Origin: Microplitis mediator
Taxonomy: Eukaryota; Arthropoda; Insecta; Hymenoptera; Braconidae
Length of the DNA: 64,000 bases
Direction: 5' to 3'
Assembly (NCBI RefSeq): GCF_029852145.1
Contig: NC_079971.1
Span: 10,018,697-10,082,696 of the forward strand
The position numbers were made by a program, and so were the translations under genes. Below, one piece after another: positions 35,640 through 48,524 of the stretch; position 1 is the first letter of the stretch, and every line of letters begins with the position of its first letter. Below the pieces are notes generated by a model. It was not told the origin of the DNA, did no database searches, and was given only the letters and a program-made list of their open reading frames with translations.

Positions 35640-35848
35640 AAACCTTCCGGAAGTTTCCGATTAAATCCGATTGAAACTGATTGAATGTCAATCAGAAATT
35701 TCCGATTAAATCTGATAGGACGTTTTCAATCTGATGCAATCGGAGTTTTTAATCAGGGAGAAATCAAAAATCCAAACTTAAATTTAATATTTAAATTAAT
35801 AATAATAATTCATATATCATAATAATTTTCTTTAAACAGAATAAACAA

Positions 35849-36850
35849 CCCGCATGAAAAAAACTTATACTCTGAAATTATATCAGATAATATAATATTT
35901 ATTATATTATAATATAATTTAGAATATAAATAATTATATATTTGAAAATAACTACTTTTCTGCCATTTTCAATATAAAATTTTATATTTTAAAAGTATAT
36001 CAATATAATATATAATTTTATATTTTGGCATACATTATCATTATAAAAACTCCATATAATATTAGATTATATAAAACAAATATATGCCATTATATAGTAT
36101 CAATTTATAGGTTTATATATGTTATGATTTTATAATTCAAATTATATTATTAACAGTATAATATAATATATAATGCTCGTATATAAGCTTGTATATATTA
36201 CAAGATATACATGACACTTTTGTGCTTCAAAAAATTTTCAGTTCCATGAATGCTCTTTCAGTATCCTCTAAAACTTATTTTATTTTGAGTAATTATTTTT
36301 TTATATTAAAAATTAATCATATAAATGAAAATTTATAGTCATAACGACTCTCTCTACAAACTTCCTTTCAAGTTCGATCTACATACTTAATTTACTCGAA
36401 TAAAATATATTCTCATTGATACTCACAATCATCGTCAAACTGAAAGTTTTTATTTTTCATATTTTATTTTATATTTTTAGATATATAATGTATTATATAA
36501 TACAATATACAATTCAATATCTTGAGATTCTCCAACGTCAATTATATAAAAAAATATATTTAACAATATAATATTTGATATATAAAAAAATATATTCTAT
36601 TATATATCATTCCAATATATGTAAATTTATAATGAATTTTATAAGTTAAAGATTATATTTTATATTTATATCACATATTATGAAAATATGTATATATTTT
36701 TTCATAATTTAAATTATAAATCAAAGTATAACTTTGAATTTATATAAATATTATATTTTATTATACATACATTTTTGCCGTTTTATAAAATTATATATTT
36801 ACGGTATATTTTTTTATATATAATCAAAATATATGTTATTTTCATGCGGG
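35849..36850. mobile_element. CCCGCATGAAAA-ended AT-palindrome element (1.0 kb)
   Basis: CCCGCATGAAAAAAACTTATA at the left matches the inverse TTTTCATGCGGG at 36839-36850; AA lies outside both ends. The interior is almost entirely ATATAAT-type self-complementary sequence. The termini resemble the CCCGATGAAAAAAG family above. No coding potential. Confidence 0.6.
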
Positions 36851-37428
<578 letters not shown>

Positions 37429-37429
37429 A

Positions 37430-38325
37430 TTAGGGTGGCCCAAAAAAACCGACTATTTTTTTTTTTCGAGTCTCTTATGAAAATTTGTTGGTTTAACATG
37501 TTTTAAGAAGCCACTCCAAAAATCAGCTCGATTAAAAATTTTCAAGAGGTCGCTCACGAATTTTGAAAATATCAAAAATGATCAAAATTCGGATTTTTTG
37601 ATTCTAAATTCCTTCTTTCTCGTGGCAGCAATAGTTTATATCTATGAAATCATGACTACGCTGAAAATTTCGGCCCAAAATTCAAATATTTAAACGGTGC
37701 TCAAGAATTTTGAATATTAACTGATAATATGTAACTAATACTTTAAATTAGTTTTTGTATTTTTTTATAACTCAATTATTGTCGTTTCACTTAAATATAA
37801 CTTTTGCATAACCGAAAATATATAGGACAGTCTTAAACAATAAAATTGGGTAAGTTTTGAATAAGCAAAAAAACCTAAAAATTGAATTAAAAAATAAAAA
37901 AGTGTGTAAATAACTTATTATTTCTATTTCTCGGGTTTTATTTTTATTCATTATGATACAAATTGATAGTGAAAAAATTGAGAAGCATGATTATTAATAT
38001 TCAAGGGTCACTCGAAAACATCCCAGAGACAGTACTCGGAAACATTAAAAATTCTTGAGCGCCGATGAAATATTTGAATTTTGGGCTGAAATTTTCAGCG
38101 TAGTCATGATTTCATAAATATAAACTATAGCTGCCACGAGGAAGAAGGAATTTAGAACAAAAAAATCCGAATTTCGATCATTTTTGATATTTTCAAAATT
38201 CGTGAGCGACCTCTTGAAAATTTTTTTTCGAGCTGATTTTTGGAGAGGCTTCTTAAAACATCATAAACCAACAAATTTTCATAAGAGACTCGAAAAAAAA
38301 AAATAGTCGGTTTTTTTGGGCCACC

Positions 38326-38329
<4 letters not shown>
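37430..38329. mobile_element. TTAGGGTGGC fold-back MITE, copy 2
   Basis: TTAGGGTGGCCCAAAAAAAC and its inverse GGGCCACCCTAA bound a 900-bp unit whose arms pair for about 260 bp. It is closely related to 29935-30813, including the interior ATAACTTTTGCATAACCG-like region in inverse orientation. It is flanked by (TA)n on both sides. Confidence 0.85.

Positions 38330-38392
<63 letters not shown>
38330..38392. repeat. (TA)n microsatellite, right of the MITE
   Basis: About 31 AT units immediately after the CCACCCTAA terminus; with the left tract it suggests that the MITE landed in, or seeded, a TA array. Confidence 0.9.
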
Positions 38393-38400
<8 letters not shown>

Positions 38401-38818
38401 CTATACAGTAAAGCGCTGTACGCGCGCAATTCCCAATTTTCAATTAAATATTTTGTAAAATATATATTATCATAAATTATACATCCATGAAAATCCTACA
38501 TATGTATCATTCAGGAAAAGAAACACGAAATTAATTAAATTATTTCCGGGTGTGTGATGCACACACGTGAATTTTGTGTCTCGGTTACCAACAACTCCCG
38601 GGGAGGTTAACGATGACAGTGCATAGAGAGAATACAGAGTCCTTACTCGTTACCGCGTCCAGGATAATCCAAGAAAAGACTCGATTTCAGGTAACAAATT
38701 CACGACATCCGGTGAATTTACCAACTTTAATTAATTAATCACTACTAAATGACGACAGTAAATAAAACGTAATAACAATGTGTTTGCGATTTTCCGTAAC
38801 GACATCGTCTGTTCGCTA
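38393..38818. other. Unassigned host DNA of the hAT insertion
   Basis: Mixed-composition sequence with CGGTTACCAACAACTCCCGG and no reading frame. It continues after the hAT at 41684, where GGCCACTTGTTGGTCACCCA precedes TGGCGCAACAATCGCCC, so it may be remains of an LTR element. Confidence 0.4.
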
Positions 38819-39619
38819 TGATTATCCAAGGTTACTAGAATAGGGAGGTTGGGTCAACCATTATCCCAATGTTAAATTTTGTCACTGGTCCCTTTCTAGG
38901 GATAAATGCTGGTCTACCAATCAGCTTTCCCGAAGCATTTGGATGAATTTTCAATACTTTACAGAGATTTGATCTGTGCTCTATAGGTAATTAAAAGTAA
39001 AAACCAAGCGCGATAGATAAGAAGCAGCAAATGGTAATATTTTTATATATTAAATTTGAAAACTAAATGCCGCTGATTTATATAAAGAGTGTAGGGAAAA
39101 TGTTTCAATAAAAAATAATTATTTTCAAATTTGATTTTGTAAAACTTTGCAATCAACTAAACTAAATTTGTAAAGGAACATGGAGCTTGAATATGATCGT
39201 TCAAAAATTTTCGGCAAAAGAACTTTTTTTTTTTTAATGTGGTTTTTTTAACTCAAAAGAAGTTACTAACTAGAAATTTTCATAAAAACAAAATTTTATA
39301 AAACTTCTTGGACAACAATTATTTCATAGTAAAATGAAATTAAAATTAAAAAATTCAATCAAAATTAAGCCTTTTATACAAGCGAAAAGACTACGTTGAT
39401 TAATTTTATGTGAATTTACAAAATTGAAAAACGTCAAATCTGATTAAAAAAAAAAATTTATTTCCAGCATAAACCAGTGAGTCCTAATTTTCTATAGATT
39501 TTTTTAGACGTTGATCCTCCAGCTAAAACTACTGCCTCGATCGAATTTTCGAGTCTTTTGAAACATCAGAGAAGTCGTTTGGAAGAACGCTAGCATATGA
39601 ACGTAGGGGAAAAATAAAT

Positions 39620-40900
39620 TTTTAACTTCCCGCTCAGAAAATTATATATATTAAAAAAAAAAGGGAAGTCTTTGGTTTCGGTCCGATTTTCAAAAACCGA
39701 GTTTTCAACAGATCTCGACGTTTTGAGGTCCTAGGAAACTATTCGAACTATTTTTAAGAGGATGTTCGAGTGTATGTATGTTTGTATGTATATAAATATT
39801 CTATAACTTCTGAACGAATTAACCGATCGAGATCGTTGAGGTGGCTTCCGAAGTGAATTATTAATCTGTAATAGGGTGCTTTTTTTGCGACTATTTTTTT
39901 TTTGATCCCATCCCAAAATTTTGTTGGAAATACCCCCCAAAAAATTCCCTGAGAGTTTGAGCCCTTAATATTAATATTAAGTACTCGTCCACATCGTATG
40001 GAGATTTTCCATTTAAAATACACGGGAATTTTGATTTTTTGAATATTTTTATAGCTCAGCGGCATTTTATGGTATCATCTTGTCCAAATACGAGATTTTC
40101 TCAGAATTCAATGCTATACAAAAGTGCCGATTGTCGCGAAGTCGTAACTCATACTGGTGGGGTAGTACGGACCGCTAAACTGAATTTTTTCATAGGATTC
40201 TTATTTTTTCTCTCACTATCTCATAAACAACAAGACCTACAGAAAAAATGTTAATGACAATTTTATAGGAAATTCAATTTTCTACAATAAAAATCTTCAG
40301 CACCGAATCACTAAGATTGATATTTTCTAAGATATTAGTCAAATAAAAAATTAATGTTCTCTAAGATTTGATTTGAAATTTTATGATATTCAATGCTATA
40401 CGTAAATTTCGATGACTAATATAAGCTTAATCAGTACATAATGTTCGGAATTATTTGAAAAATAAAATTTGTGAAAAGAGTTTTTTTCGAATAACTTCGA
40501 ACTTACTTCATAGATTGATTCCAAAATCTAATTAGCTCAAAAACTCTATAAGCCACGTCAAATACAACTACAACAATTAAAATTGAATCATTTGTTCAAG
40601 AGATATCGTTAACTAAACCATTTCAAGAAAGTGTTTTTTTTTTTTCGAATAAAATCAAAAACGTTCAATTGATTTTTTTAAAAAAACTTTAAGCTTAAGA
40701 GAAAAAAAACTGCGTCGAATGTTCACATTAGACGTCAAAATCGGTCTATTAGTTCAAAAGATATCGGCGATGAAATATTTAAGTAATATTGTCGACAAAA
40801 TATATGAAAAATCACTGTTTTTTACACCTCTTAGATATTTTGTCTATTAATGCTTTGATTTGATTCAACTCATCGAACTTTCTATTTTAATCGCATTTGG
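39620..40900 (+). repeat. R-family repeat inside the hAT
   Basis: Starts TAACTTCCCGCTCAGAAAAT, then GAAGTCTTTGGTTTCGGTCC, the conserved GTTTTGAGGTCCTAGGAAAC (39720) and a short (TATG)n tract at 39770-39790. Afterwards come repeated clauses such as AAGATATCGGCGATGAAAT. The right limit is approximate. Antisense ORFs at 39731-40065 have no domain. Confidence 0.55.
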
Positions 40901-41238
40901 CTGTCTGAACCGGCCTGGAACCTGACTTCAACTATAAAAAAATAAAAAACTACCTTTTTTTTTTAAGTCTACAGAGCCATTAATATTCTGTTCATTCAAT
41001 ATTCATTATAATATTTTGAATGAACTTTATAAAGCATATGAACTAATTTTTTACAATTTTTATTCAGTCCGTCATCATTTATTGTAGGAATTTTCATACA
41101 GAAGTATTCTATTATTGTTTTCATTTTTCCTACAAGCAAAACTACTCGGATAAGAATTATTGTTCATGAATGTATTATTAAACATGATACTGTATTTTCT
41201 GTACCATGAATGATCCCGTGGTTTTTTAATTTTTTTAA

Positions 41239-41438
41239 GGTTGGGCTGTACTAAACGAATTTTTGAATTTTACTTTTCTTTTAATTTATTAATCAATTGT
41301 TATCACATAATTTTTATAGCTTCCGAAAAAATGTGAAAGACAAACTTTTTCGGAAGTTTTTCATCATTCGAGTGACGTAATTATTCAAAATGTAATTAGA
41401 AAAGTAAAATTCGAAAATTCGTTTAGTACTGCCGACCC
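41239..41438. mobile_element. 200-bp MITE flanked by TTAA
   Basis: GGTTGGGCTGTACTAAACGA pairs with the inverse TCGTTTAGTACTGCCGACCC, and TTAA lies on both sides (41235-41238 and 41439-41442). TTAA duplications are typical of piggyBac-type insertion, so it is probably a piggyBac-mobilised MITE. Nested in the hAT. Confidence 0.75.
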
Positions 41439-41683
41439 TTAAGAATTATATGAAAGTTTTGAATACTAAAGTAACGGCATCTTACAGATGCAACAAAATT
41501 GGAGAACTGTTTACTACTATCGGTATTGAAAATCACGGAACGATGAACCATCGCTCTGAAATGTTACCGACACACACGATATTATGGTAGTGTTTTCATA
41601 GAAAAAAATGACATGCAATAAAAAAAGGGACCAGCGACACAAACTTGTCCCAACCTCCCTATTCTAGTAACCTTGTGATTATC

Positions 41684-43152
41684 CATACCTTTCTAATTGC
41701 TTTTTGGGCCGGCCACTTGTTGGTCACCCACGTGGCGCAACAATCGCCCTTAATTATTATTATTATTATCTAGCCCTGGGCCTATGTTAAATTCAATAAA
41801 TAAATTATAAGAATATTTTTTCCCAACCTGAGTGATACATAATAAATTAAATATTTTTATCTAGTATTTATTTATGGAAAAATTATAATTTTCAACTATG
41901 TAATAAATTAAATATTAATTATTGAAATCATTTAATCAGTGTCGATATTGTAGAGGAAAATATTGATTTTTCCCCTACCCTGCTGTCAGTATTCTCCAGC
42001 CTCTCGTTATCTGGATATAAAGTTTAATCAAAATAAAATATTAGATCTTATTGGGGCATCATGTAACCACATATTATACTGCCCAATTATCATCAAATCA
42101 TAAATGTCAACTTATAATTAAGAAATGTTAATGATAAATAATTTTAAATCTTAAACTAAAATATTCGCACACACGTGTTCGCATTCACGCTGCGCGCATG
42201 CGCCATCCTACGAGCAAACGCTGTCTCCGCACCAGCGTGATGGGAAAATGTCCGCGCAATGACTCAAATTTGAACTTAAACTAAAATAATTATTCATTGA
42301 TTTTATTTATTTATTTATTTAACTGGTCATAGGACGAAGTCCTCTGATGACCATAAGGAAATATAAGTATGAAAAAATGTTGGAAAATCCAAAATTGCAT
42401 ACCTCAAACGCTCATTTTATTTTTAATCATTAATTTTATTTTTTTTATGAATTTTTTTATTCAATTTTTAAATGATTAATTTAATTTTTTTATTTTCTTA
42501 ATTCCAGTTTAATTTTTTTTTATTTAAATTTTTTCTAAATATCCCGCATTTTTGTTGTAGATGTCGCTCTTTTTTTTCAATACTACTGTTTTACGCTAAT
42601 GCTGCTGCCAGTAGTTGATGGGAAAAAAAAAAAATAAAATTTACTTTTGTAATAATAACAAAAGTAAAAATAAAAATGGCCGCTAAACTTTTCGTGAATA
42701 ATCAGTCATTATTTTATTTAATTACAATTAAACTAGAAGGATTTAGACAGTCATTTTCGATAGGGTTCTTCTGATCAAAAATACAAAGTTAATAAAAAAA
42801 AGTTAGGCTGATTAATTGTGTCTATCGAGAGTTATTTGGTTTACTAAGTTTCATACTGGACAATTGACAACTCGTGTCACTGTGATTAAAGTAATTTATA
42901 TGTAATTAATGGAATAATTAATCGACTTAATATTGGGTCGAAGTTATTTTTTAATAAATTGTCTTTGTGTTGGTATCAAATTTGACCCATTTTAGTGTAA
43001 TCGAAAAAGTCTAGAGATAATTTAATGTGAGTGAATGAGTCAAAAAATTTAGAGCGATCATAAAGCACACCAGCGCTTTCGCGCTTGAAGTGTGCAATAC
43101 TAAATACAAAGTGTACATAATGATAATAGCATATAACAGCAATATAATATAT
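41684..43152. other. Unassigned DNA
   Basis: 41725-41760 has TGGCGCAACAATCGCCC, which could be a primer-binding site of a lost LTR element. At 42324-42353 a clean stem-loop, TGGTCATAGGAC / GTCCTCTGATGACCA around GAA, follows (TTTA)n. No coding region or RNA gene can be supported. Confidence 0.4.
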
Positions 43153-43283
43153 CCCTGATTAAACAAAATGATTTCACACGTTCAATGTCCATAAGAGACA
43201 GGATTAGAAATGATTTGAAGGATTAAAAAGTATTTAAAATGATTAAAAAACAAATCATTTTTAATCATTTTGTTTAAACAGGG
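43153..43283. mobile_element. 131-bp CCCTGATTAAA MITE
   Basis: CCCTGATTAAACAAAATGAT and its inverse ATCATTTTGTTTAAACAGGG bound the unit; AT lies on both sides. Shares its outer 11 bases with the ends at 31511 and 46728, although the interiors are unrelated. Confidence 0.7.
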
Positions 43284-43467
43284 ATCTAAATCTTCAAATA
43301 TTCGGTCTCCCGTTACATTATTTCTTGAGGAAATATAAAACTAAAAATAAGGCTGTATTCAAAAGAAAAAATAATAAGTTTAAGTACAAAAAATAATAAT
43401 AAGTTCAAGTAAAAAATACAAATTCAATCAAATTAATGAGTTCTTCTCAAGATTAATAAGATAAATG

Positions 43468-43790
43468 TACACGGAGAAAAATGTTGGTTCAAAACCTACT
43501 AATTTTTATTATGCTGTCGACGAAACTTGAAACAGTAAGGGAAGCATCCACAAAATTATTATGCTCATACGAAAAATTATTGTGCTGTATCATAATACTT
43601 ACTACGCGCGAGACACTTATCGATAAGATTTAATAAAAATTACTTCCATACATTATAATAATTGTGATGCGGCATAATAATTTTTCATAAGAGCATAATA
43701 ATTTTGTGGATGCTTCCCTTACTGTTTCAAGTTTCGTCGACAGCATAATAAAAATTAGTAGGTTTTGAACCAACATTTTTTCTCCGTGTA
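43468..43790. mobile_element. Fold-back MITE with TACACGGAGAAAAA ends
   Basis: A 323-bp element with nearly the whole length in two inverted arms of about 140 bp (TACACGGAGAAAAATGTTGG; GTCGACGAAACTTGAAACAG) around a centre at about 43630. It is inserted at the 3' end of a LINE fragment. TA or GTA at the ends makes the exact duplication ambiguous. A worn relative lies at 34090-34310. Confidence 0.8.
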
Positions 43791-44800
43791 GCAATGTCTC
43801 TTGAATTCTGATAGTGTCGTAGCCGTAGTGATAGATGGTGGTAACGAATTCCAAAAGGCTGTGCCTTGGACCAGAAAAGAGTGTTGGAAGATAGTAGTTC
43901 GCGGGATGGGCGCAAGAAGCGTATCAGCCCTGTTGTTGTCCCGGTGTCTTGCAACATTATGACTTAATCTTATGTTTATGCACAGTAATTTATTTTTGTC
44001 CAGTGTTAACATACCATAATATATGCAACCCAGGAAATATAGTCTGCGATTATTTGGAGATAGCTAACCAAAGTCAAGCCGTGCAATATTAATGTGGGTT
44101 CCAATCGGTATTCGTAGAACGAATCTCGCGCAGTTGTTGAGTGAAACTGTCAGCTTCCTTTCAAATCCAAGATTTAGATTTGTGAGTGCAGCTGCACAGT
44201 AATCAAAGATTGGTAGTATCAAGCTGACAGCTAGTTGACGTTTCAATGACGAGCTTAAGTTGTACGTCGATTGCCGAAGTCGAAAAAGTGACCTTGAGAC
44301 TGTACTACAAGTTTTGCTAATATGCCCCTGCCATGTTAATTTCCCGTCCAGTATAACTCCAAGATATTTAAAGCTCGTCACAACTTCCAATGGTTCTTCA
44401 CGGATCACTATTCTTGGTATCACGTGTGTATCAATTAAATTGATATATCGCGCACTACCAAAGAACATCGCTTTTGTCTTAAGTATGTTTATATTGAGCC
44501 TGTTTTGCTGACACCAGGTCGTAATTGAAGTTAGGTCTTCATTAATTTTGTTAATAGCATCACCCAGTTCACTTGATTTGAATCTAAGGTGTATGGTACT
44601 ATCATCAGCGTCAAAAATGTATGAACAATAACATAGGCACTTCGAGAGGTCATTGATGAAGAGTGAGAAGAGTGACGGGCCAAGAACGCTGCCCCGAGGC
44701 ACGCCAGTTTTACAGTCTTTCCACGACGAAACGTTTTTAATATTCCGTACTGCGTGTTTTCGTCCAACCAAGTAGATGAAGAACCAGTGTATATAATTAT
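43791..44800 (-). pseudogene. Non-LTR retrotransposon RT, 3' part (Jockey/CR1-like)
   Basis: 44800-44064 encodes the later half of a LINE reverse transcriptase: VPRGSVLGPSLFSLFINDL, the catalytic-box remnant IFDADDSTIHL (Tyr of the usual YADD replaced by Asp), NRLNINILKTKAMFFG and FKYLGVILDGKLTW. After a frame shift, 44012-43791 encodes the usual tail (SFLVQGTAFWNSLPPSITTA, then TLSEFKRHC). The 5' end is truncated, as expected of LINE insertions, and the 3' end is cut by the fold-back MITE. It is not functional. Confidence 0.85.
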
Positions 44801-44837
44801 CAACTAATTATAAATAATTTAAGTCGTTACGTGACAA

Positions 44838-44841
44838 TATA

Positions 44842-44880
<39 letters not shown>
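44838..44880. repeat. (TA)n tract
   Basis: An AT dinucleotide run next to the 5' truncation point of the LINE. Confidence 0.85.
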
Positions 44881-44883
<3 letters not shown>

Positions 44884-44964
44884 CACAAAAACTAGACGCT
44901 AATTCTTAAGTTACAACTTCGTTGTCTGCCCTTAGCCTCCAGTCTCAATACGAATAGGGCGCCA

Positions 44965-45202
44965 GGTAATTTTTATCACTGGAACCACCAAACCAGTAAA
45001 TCATGAAAATTAGATAATTCTTTATCTGTAGAATTATCACCAAAACCACGCATAAATAAAACTAAAACTAAAACTACACAAAATGCTCAGAACTTATAAG
45101 CAAAAACAAAACAGAGACTAAAAAACTAAAAACAGAGTTCCGGTATGCTATAGTGTCACTTAGTGTGTAGGTTTATGAAGAGAGGGAGTGGTCCGGGTTA
45201 CA
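44965..45202 (-). mobile_element. LTR of a Gypsy-like element, with primer-binding site
   Basis: On the minus strand it opens TGTAACCCGGACCACTCC at 45202 and runs to AAAATTACC near 44967, followed by TGGCGCCCTATTCG (44964-44951), a typical position for a primer-binding site. No gag or pol follows, because the sequence runs into (TA)n and the LINE. It is a truncated 5' end. Confidence 0.5.
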
Positions 45203-46727
45203 TCATTCCAAAGTCATGTAGATTACTCGTGAATTTGCAATTTCTATTGAACCACAATAACCTCAAAACTCTATTTAACAATAAACAAAATACTTTAGCT
45301 CAATACATATAATTTTACTCTCTATAACAAATGCTGACTCTAATAATATTAATCTTAACAGAAAGTAAATTGACATCTAAATGATGCGTATCGATATATT
45401 ATAAAAAAATTAATTAATTAACTAGAACTAAACGATAATCAAATAATATTTGGTAAACTAGAACAATAATTATGAATTCGATACTCTAGAACAGTTTCTT
45501 TAACAATCTCGTAAAACTAACGTACATGGGTCTCATTTTGATGTTAATTAGACAACAATTGGTTTAATAATTAAATATATTTCTTATAATAATTTTATAA
45601 AATAATATTAACAATAAATCGTGAACATGACTCTCAAATGTATCAATATTCTCATAATTTTCTCAGATATCAAATCTTTTCTTTAATTAAAAACAGTGGC
45701 ATAATACCTCAAGACTTTTGACTTGAACTCAATTAATTATTTATAATAATTATTTCATACCTGATGACTGATGAATAAATATAAAGTAACGCCTTACACT
45801 GTTTTAAATGATACTTCTGTAGCGATAATCTTAATCTGTCACTTTCCGCAATGCCTTGAACTGTAGCGCCATTATTGCACCCGTCTACTCGCTGCAAGCG
45901 ACTAGAGTCGAATGCTCACGTCCGCACTCTTCGAAGGTCTCCCTTTGACTTTTCTCTCTTAATTCCAAATTCAAAATCCCAAACTCAATCTTATCGTTCT
46001 TAATAACTGATCTCGATATTTTAAATTCCTAAATCAAACTCAATCGTTACTTTATCAGTAACTGGAGGCTCAAGTCCTCACCAAACGTACTCACTAAACC
46101 CATTTTGAGTATGGATATCCTTGGGAGTTGCTCTCCTGGAACAGACCAGCTGGGATCATAAAACTTATAAACTAGGTGACCTATGACTTCCTCAGCGGTA
46201 TAAGTGGTCATGGCTTGTCCTCTGAGGCCTGTCAGACTGAATAATTGAAAATGACCAAATGGTTTCCACAACAGCAACGGTCACAAAATTACTGTTAAGG
46301 CCTGTTAAACCAAAACTCCAAAACTGATCCCATTCTGCATCCTCCAAATTCCGTATATACTGGAACGCTAGCATCTCAGTAACTCTGACTCGTCCAGATA
46401 CTCAAAATACCAAATCTAAATCCCAAACTTTATCATTTCCCAAACTTTAATCGCAACCAATATTCCATAGTCAATTTCCATAATTCTAATTCTAATTCAT
46501 TACTATAATTTTTCTTATCAAAAACCCATAACTATATCCAAACGTTACTCCATATTTAATTCTTGAACTATAACTTAAATCAAAAATCGTAAATTACTGT
46601 AAGTTAAATTATAACTCTTGAGTTACCATGCTCGTAAATACAATAAAACTCGTTGGTGCTTGTGACGTTCACTTTGATTCGACCCCCATACAAAAAATGA
46701 CGTCACAATTTGAATATATATAAGTAA
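45203..46727. other. Unassigned DNA
   Basis: AT-rich, with a GC-richer block at 45830-45950. Minus-strand open frames at 46047-46374 have no domain and no splice context. It may be old retroelement leader or intergenic DNA. Confidence 0.4.
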
Positions 46728-46877
46728 CCTTGATTAAAAAAATCGATTTAAAGGGATTCAAAAAAAAATTTTTTTAATACTTTATAATATTTTTAAATAC
46801 CTTAAACATTTTTGAATCTCTCTTCTTATGGGCATTTAACATTGCAAATCCCTTTAAATCGATTGTTTTAATCAGGG
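46728..46877. mobile_element. 150-bp CC(C/T)TGATTAAA MITE
   Basis: CCTTGATTAAAAAAATCGAT and the inverse CGATTGTTTTAATCAGGG bound it, with AAAGGGATT paired with AATCCCTTT inside and AA on both outer sides. Same end signature as 31511 and 43153. Confidence 0.65.
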
Positions 46878-46905
46878 AATAGAACCAAGTTTTGAGAACA
46901 CTATT

Positions 46906-48036
46906 GCGCCTAGAATTCTTATCGGATCCTAACGAAATTTTTTTCACTTATTTAATGGGCGATTATCACGGTTAAGTTCGAAGATGGGTTAAATCGGTCG
47001 ATTAGTTTAGAAGTTATGGCTGTTTGAAATTTCCACGATTTTTCGAAAAAATCAGTTTTTATTCACTTTCAAGTTCATATAATTTTAAAACTAATACTCA
47101 TAGACATTTTCCGTAAAAAGTATCTGAAAGCTTGTCTAATAAGCTTGAATTTATGATCTTATACTTGATGTTTTAACCATGTCTTCCCATAATTTGATAG
47201 CCTTGAAAATTTTAATGGAATCAAAAAATGTTAAAAATATGGTTTTCATTCCACGTAACTTATGCATGTCCCATTATAATCCAGTTTTGTCAGTTTTATT
47301 TTATTTTGCACAGAATAATTTGTAAATTTCACAGCTATTTCTTAATTTAAAAGTACTTCTTTTATTACTTATGATGTATCAAATGTACCTCTACTCCCTA
47401 TGATTGTCACTGGTCTTGTCATTACGATAGCACCCACAGTTCTCATCGGATCTTAATGAAATTTTCTACGCTTATTCTATAGGCGATTACCTTGATCAAG
47501 TTCAAAGATGGGCTGAATCGTTTGGATAGTTTGAAAATTATAGCTGTTTGAAATTTTCATGATTTTTCGTAAATATCAGTTTTTAATCAGTGCTAAAGCT
47601 TATATAACTTTAAAACTAATAGTCATAGACAATGTCCGTAAAAATAATCTGAAAGCTTATCGAATACTGTATAATTTATGACCTTGAACTCCATGTTTTG
47701 ACCATTGTTTCGAATCATTTGATAGCTTTGAAAATTTTAATGGAATCAAAAAATATTGAAAATATGATTTTCATTCCACATAACTTGAGCATTTTTCATT
47801 AAAATCCAATTTCGTCAGTTTTATTTAATTGTGAACAAAATAACCTGTAAATTTCACAGCTATTTTATATTTTAAAAGTATTTCTTTCGTTATTTTTGAT
47901 GTGTCAAACGTACCTGTACGACTTATAATTATAACTGGTCTTGTCAGTACGATAGCACCCACAGTTCTTATTGGTTCTTAATGAAATTTCCTAAATTTCT
48001 TCTATAGACCATCATTTTAATCAAATTCGGAGGTAA
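46906..48036 (+). repeat. Tandem repeat, about 525-bp unit, 2.15 copies
   Basis: The landmark GC(G/A)CCxACAGTTCTxATCGG recurs at 46906, 47430 and 47955. The clauses between (GTTTGAAATTTTCATGATTT; GAAAATTTTAATGGAATCA; TGGTCTTGTCA) repeat in the same order. The third unit stops at about 48036, where an R-family sequence begins. Units differ at many sites, so the array is old. Confidence 0.85.
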
Positions 48037-48524
48037 ACTGCTTAGCTCTTCGCGCTCGAAAATACTTTTGCGTGCCGTTGTTTTCGGAGAAAAACATTTT
48101 TTACCATTTTTTATCCAACGATATCTCTCGAACGAATAAACCGATTGAGATAGCTCAGGCGGCAATCGACGCGTTTTATTGAATTCTAGAGCTGATGAGA
48201 TTTTTATATCGATCGATCGAGCCATTCCTGAGAAATTGAAAAAATACTCAAAAAAAACTTTTTGTTTTCTGTATTTCTTCTATATCTTAGAGTCCATTTG
48301 ATCGATCAATTTGAAATTTTCAGAAAAGTTGACGGCCAACAAACTCTTTCGATTGCTACCTCAACCATCTCAATCGGTCAATTCATTAAAAAGATATGAA
48401 GAGTTTACATGTACACACACACACACACACATGCAGACACTCGGACATCCTTCTGAAAATAGTCAGAATAGCTACCTAGGACCTCAAAACGCCAACATCG
48501 GATGAAAACTCGATTTTCGAAAAT
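48037..48524. repeat. R-family fragment with (CA)n
   Basis: CTCTTCGCGCTCGAAAATAC at the left is half of the palindrome pair. Next come ATCTCTCGAACGAATAAACC, a (CA)n run (48411-48432) and CTAGGACCTCAAAACGCC near the right edge, where the next fold-back interrupts it. Confidence 0.6.

Larger units (their letters stand above)
31511..35758. mobile_element. CCCTGATTAAAAAC-ended TIR element carrying element X copy 2
   Basis: CCCTGATTAAAAACTTCGAT at 31511 is inverted at 35738-35758 (ATCGGAGTTTTTAATCAGGG). Both ends continue into short motifs of the type GATTGAATCTGATTGAAA in alternating orientations (31530-31780; 33730-33860; 35640-35750). The interior holds element X copy 2 and about 1.8 kb of unassigned DNA. 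Flanking duplication is unclear, so the pairing of these two ends as one insertion is likely but not proven. Confidence 0.55.
38827..41675. mobile_element. Non-autonomous hAT element (2.85 kb)
   Basis: CAAGGTTACTAGAATAGGGA at the left is matched by its inverse TCCCTATTCTAGTAACCTTG at the right, and both are flanked by TGATTATC (38819-38826, 41676-41683), a perfect 8-bp duplication. No transposase segment is present. It contains an R-family insertion (39620 to about 40900) and a 200-bp TTAA-flanked MITE. The terminal inverted repeat is about 27 bp, with weaker similarity (GGTCCCTTT) further in. Confidence 0.9.
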
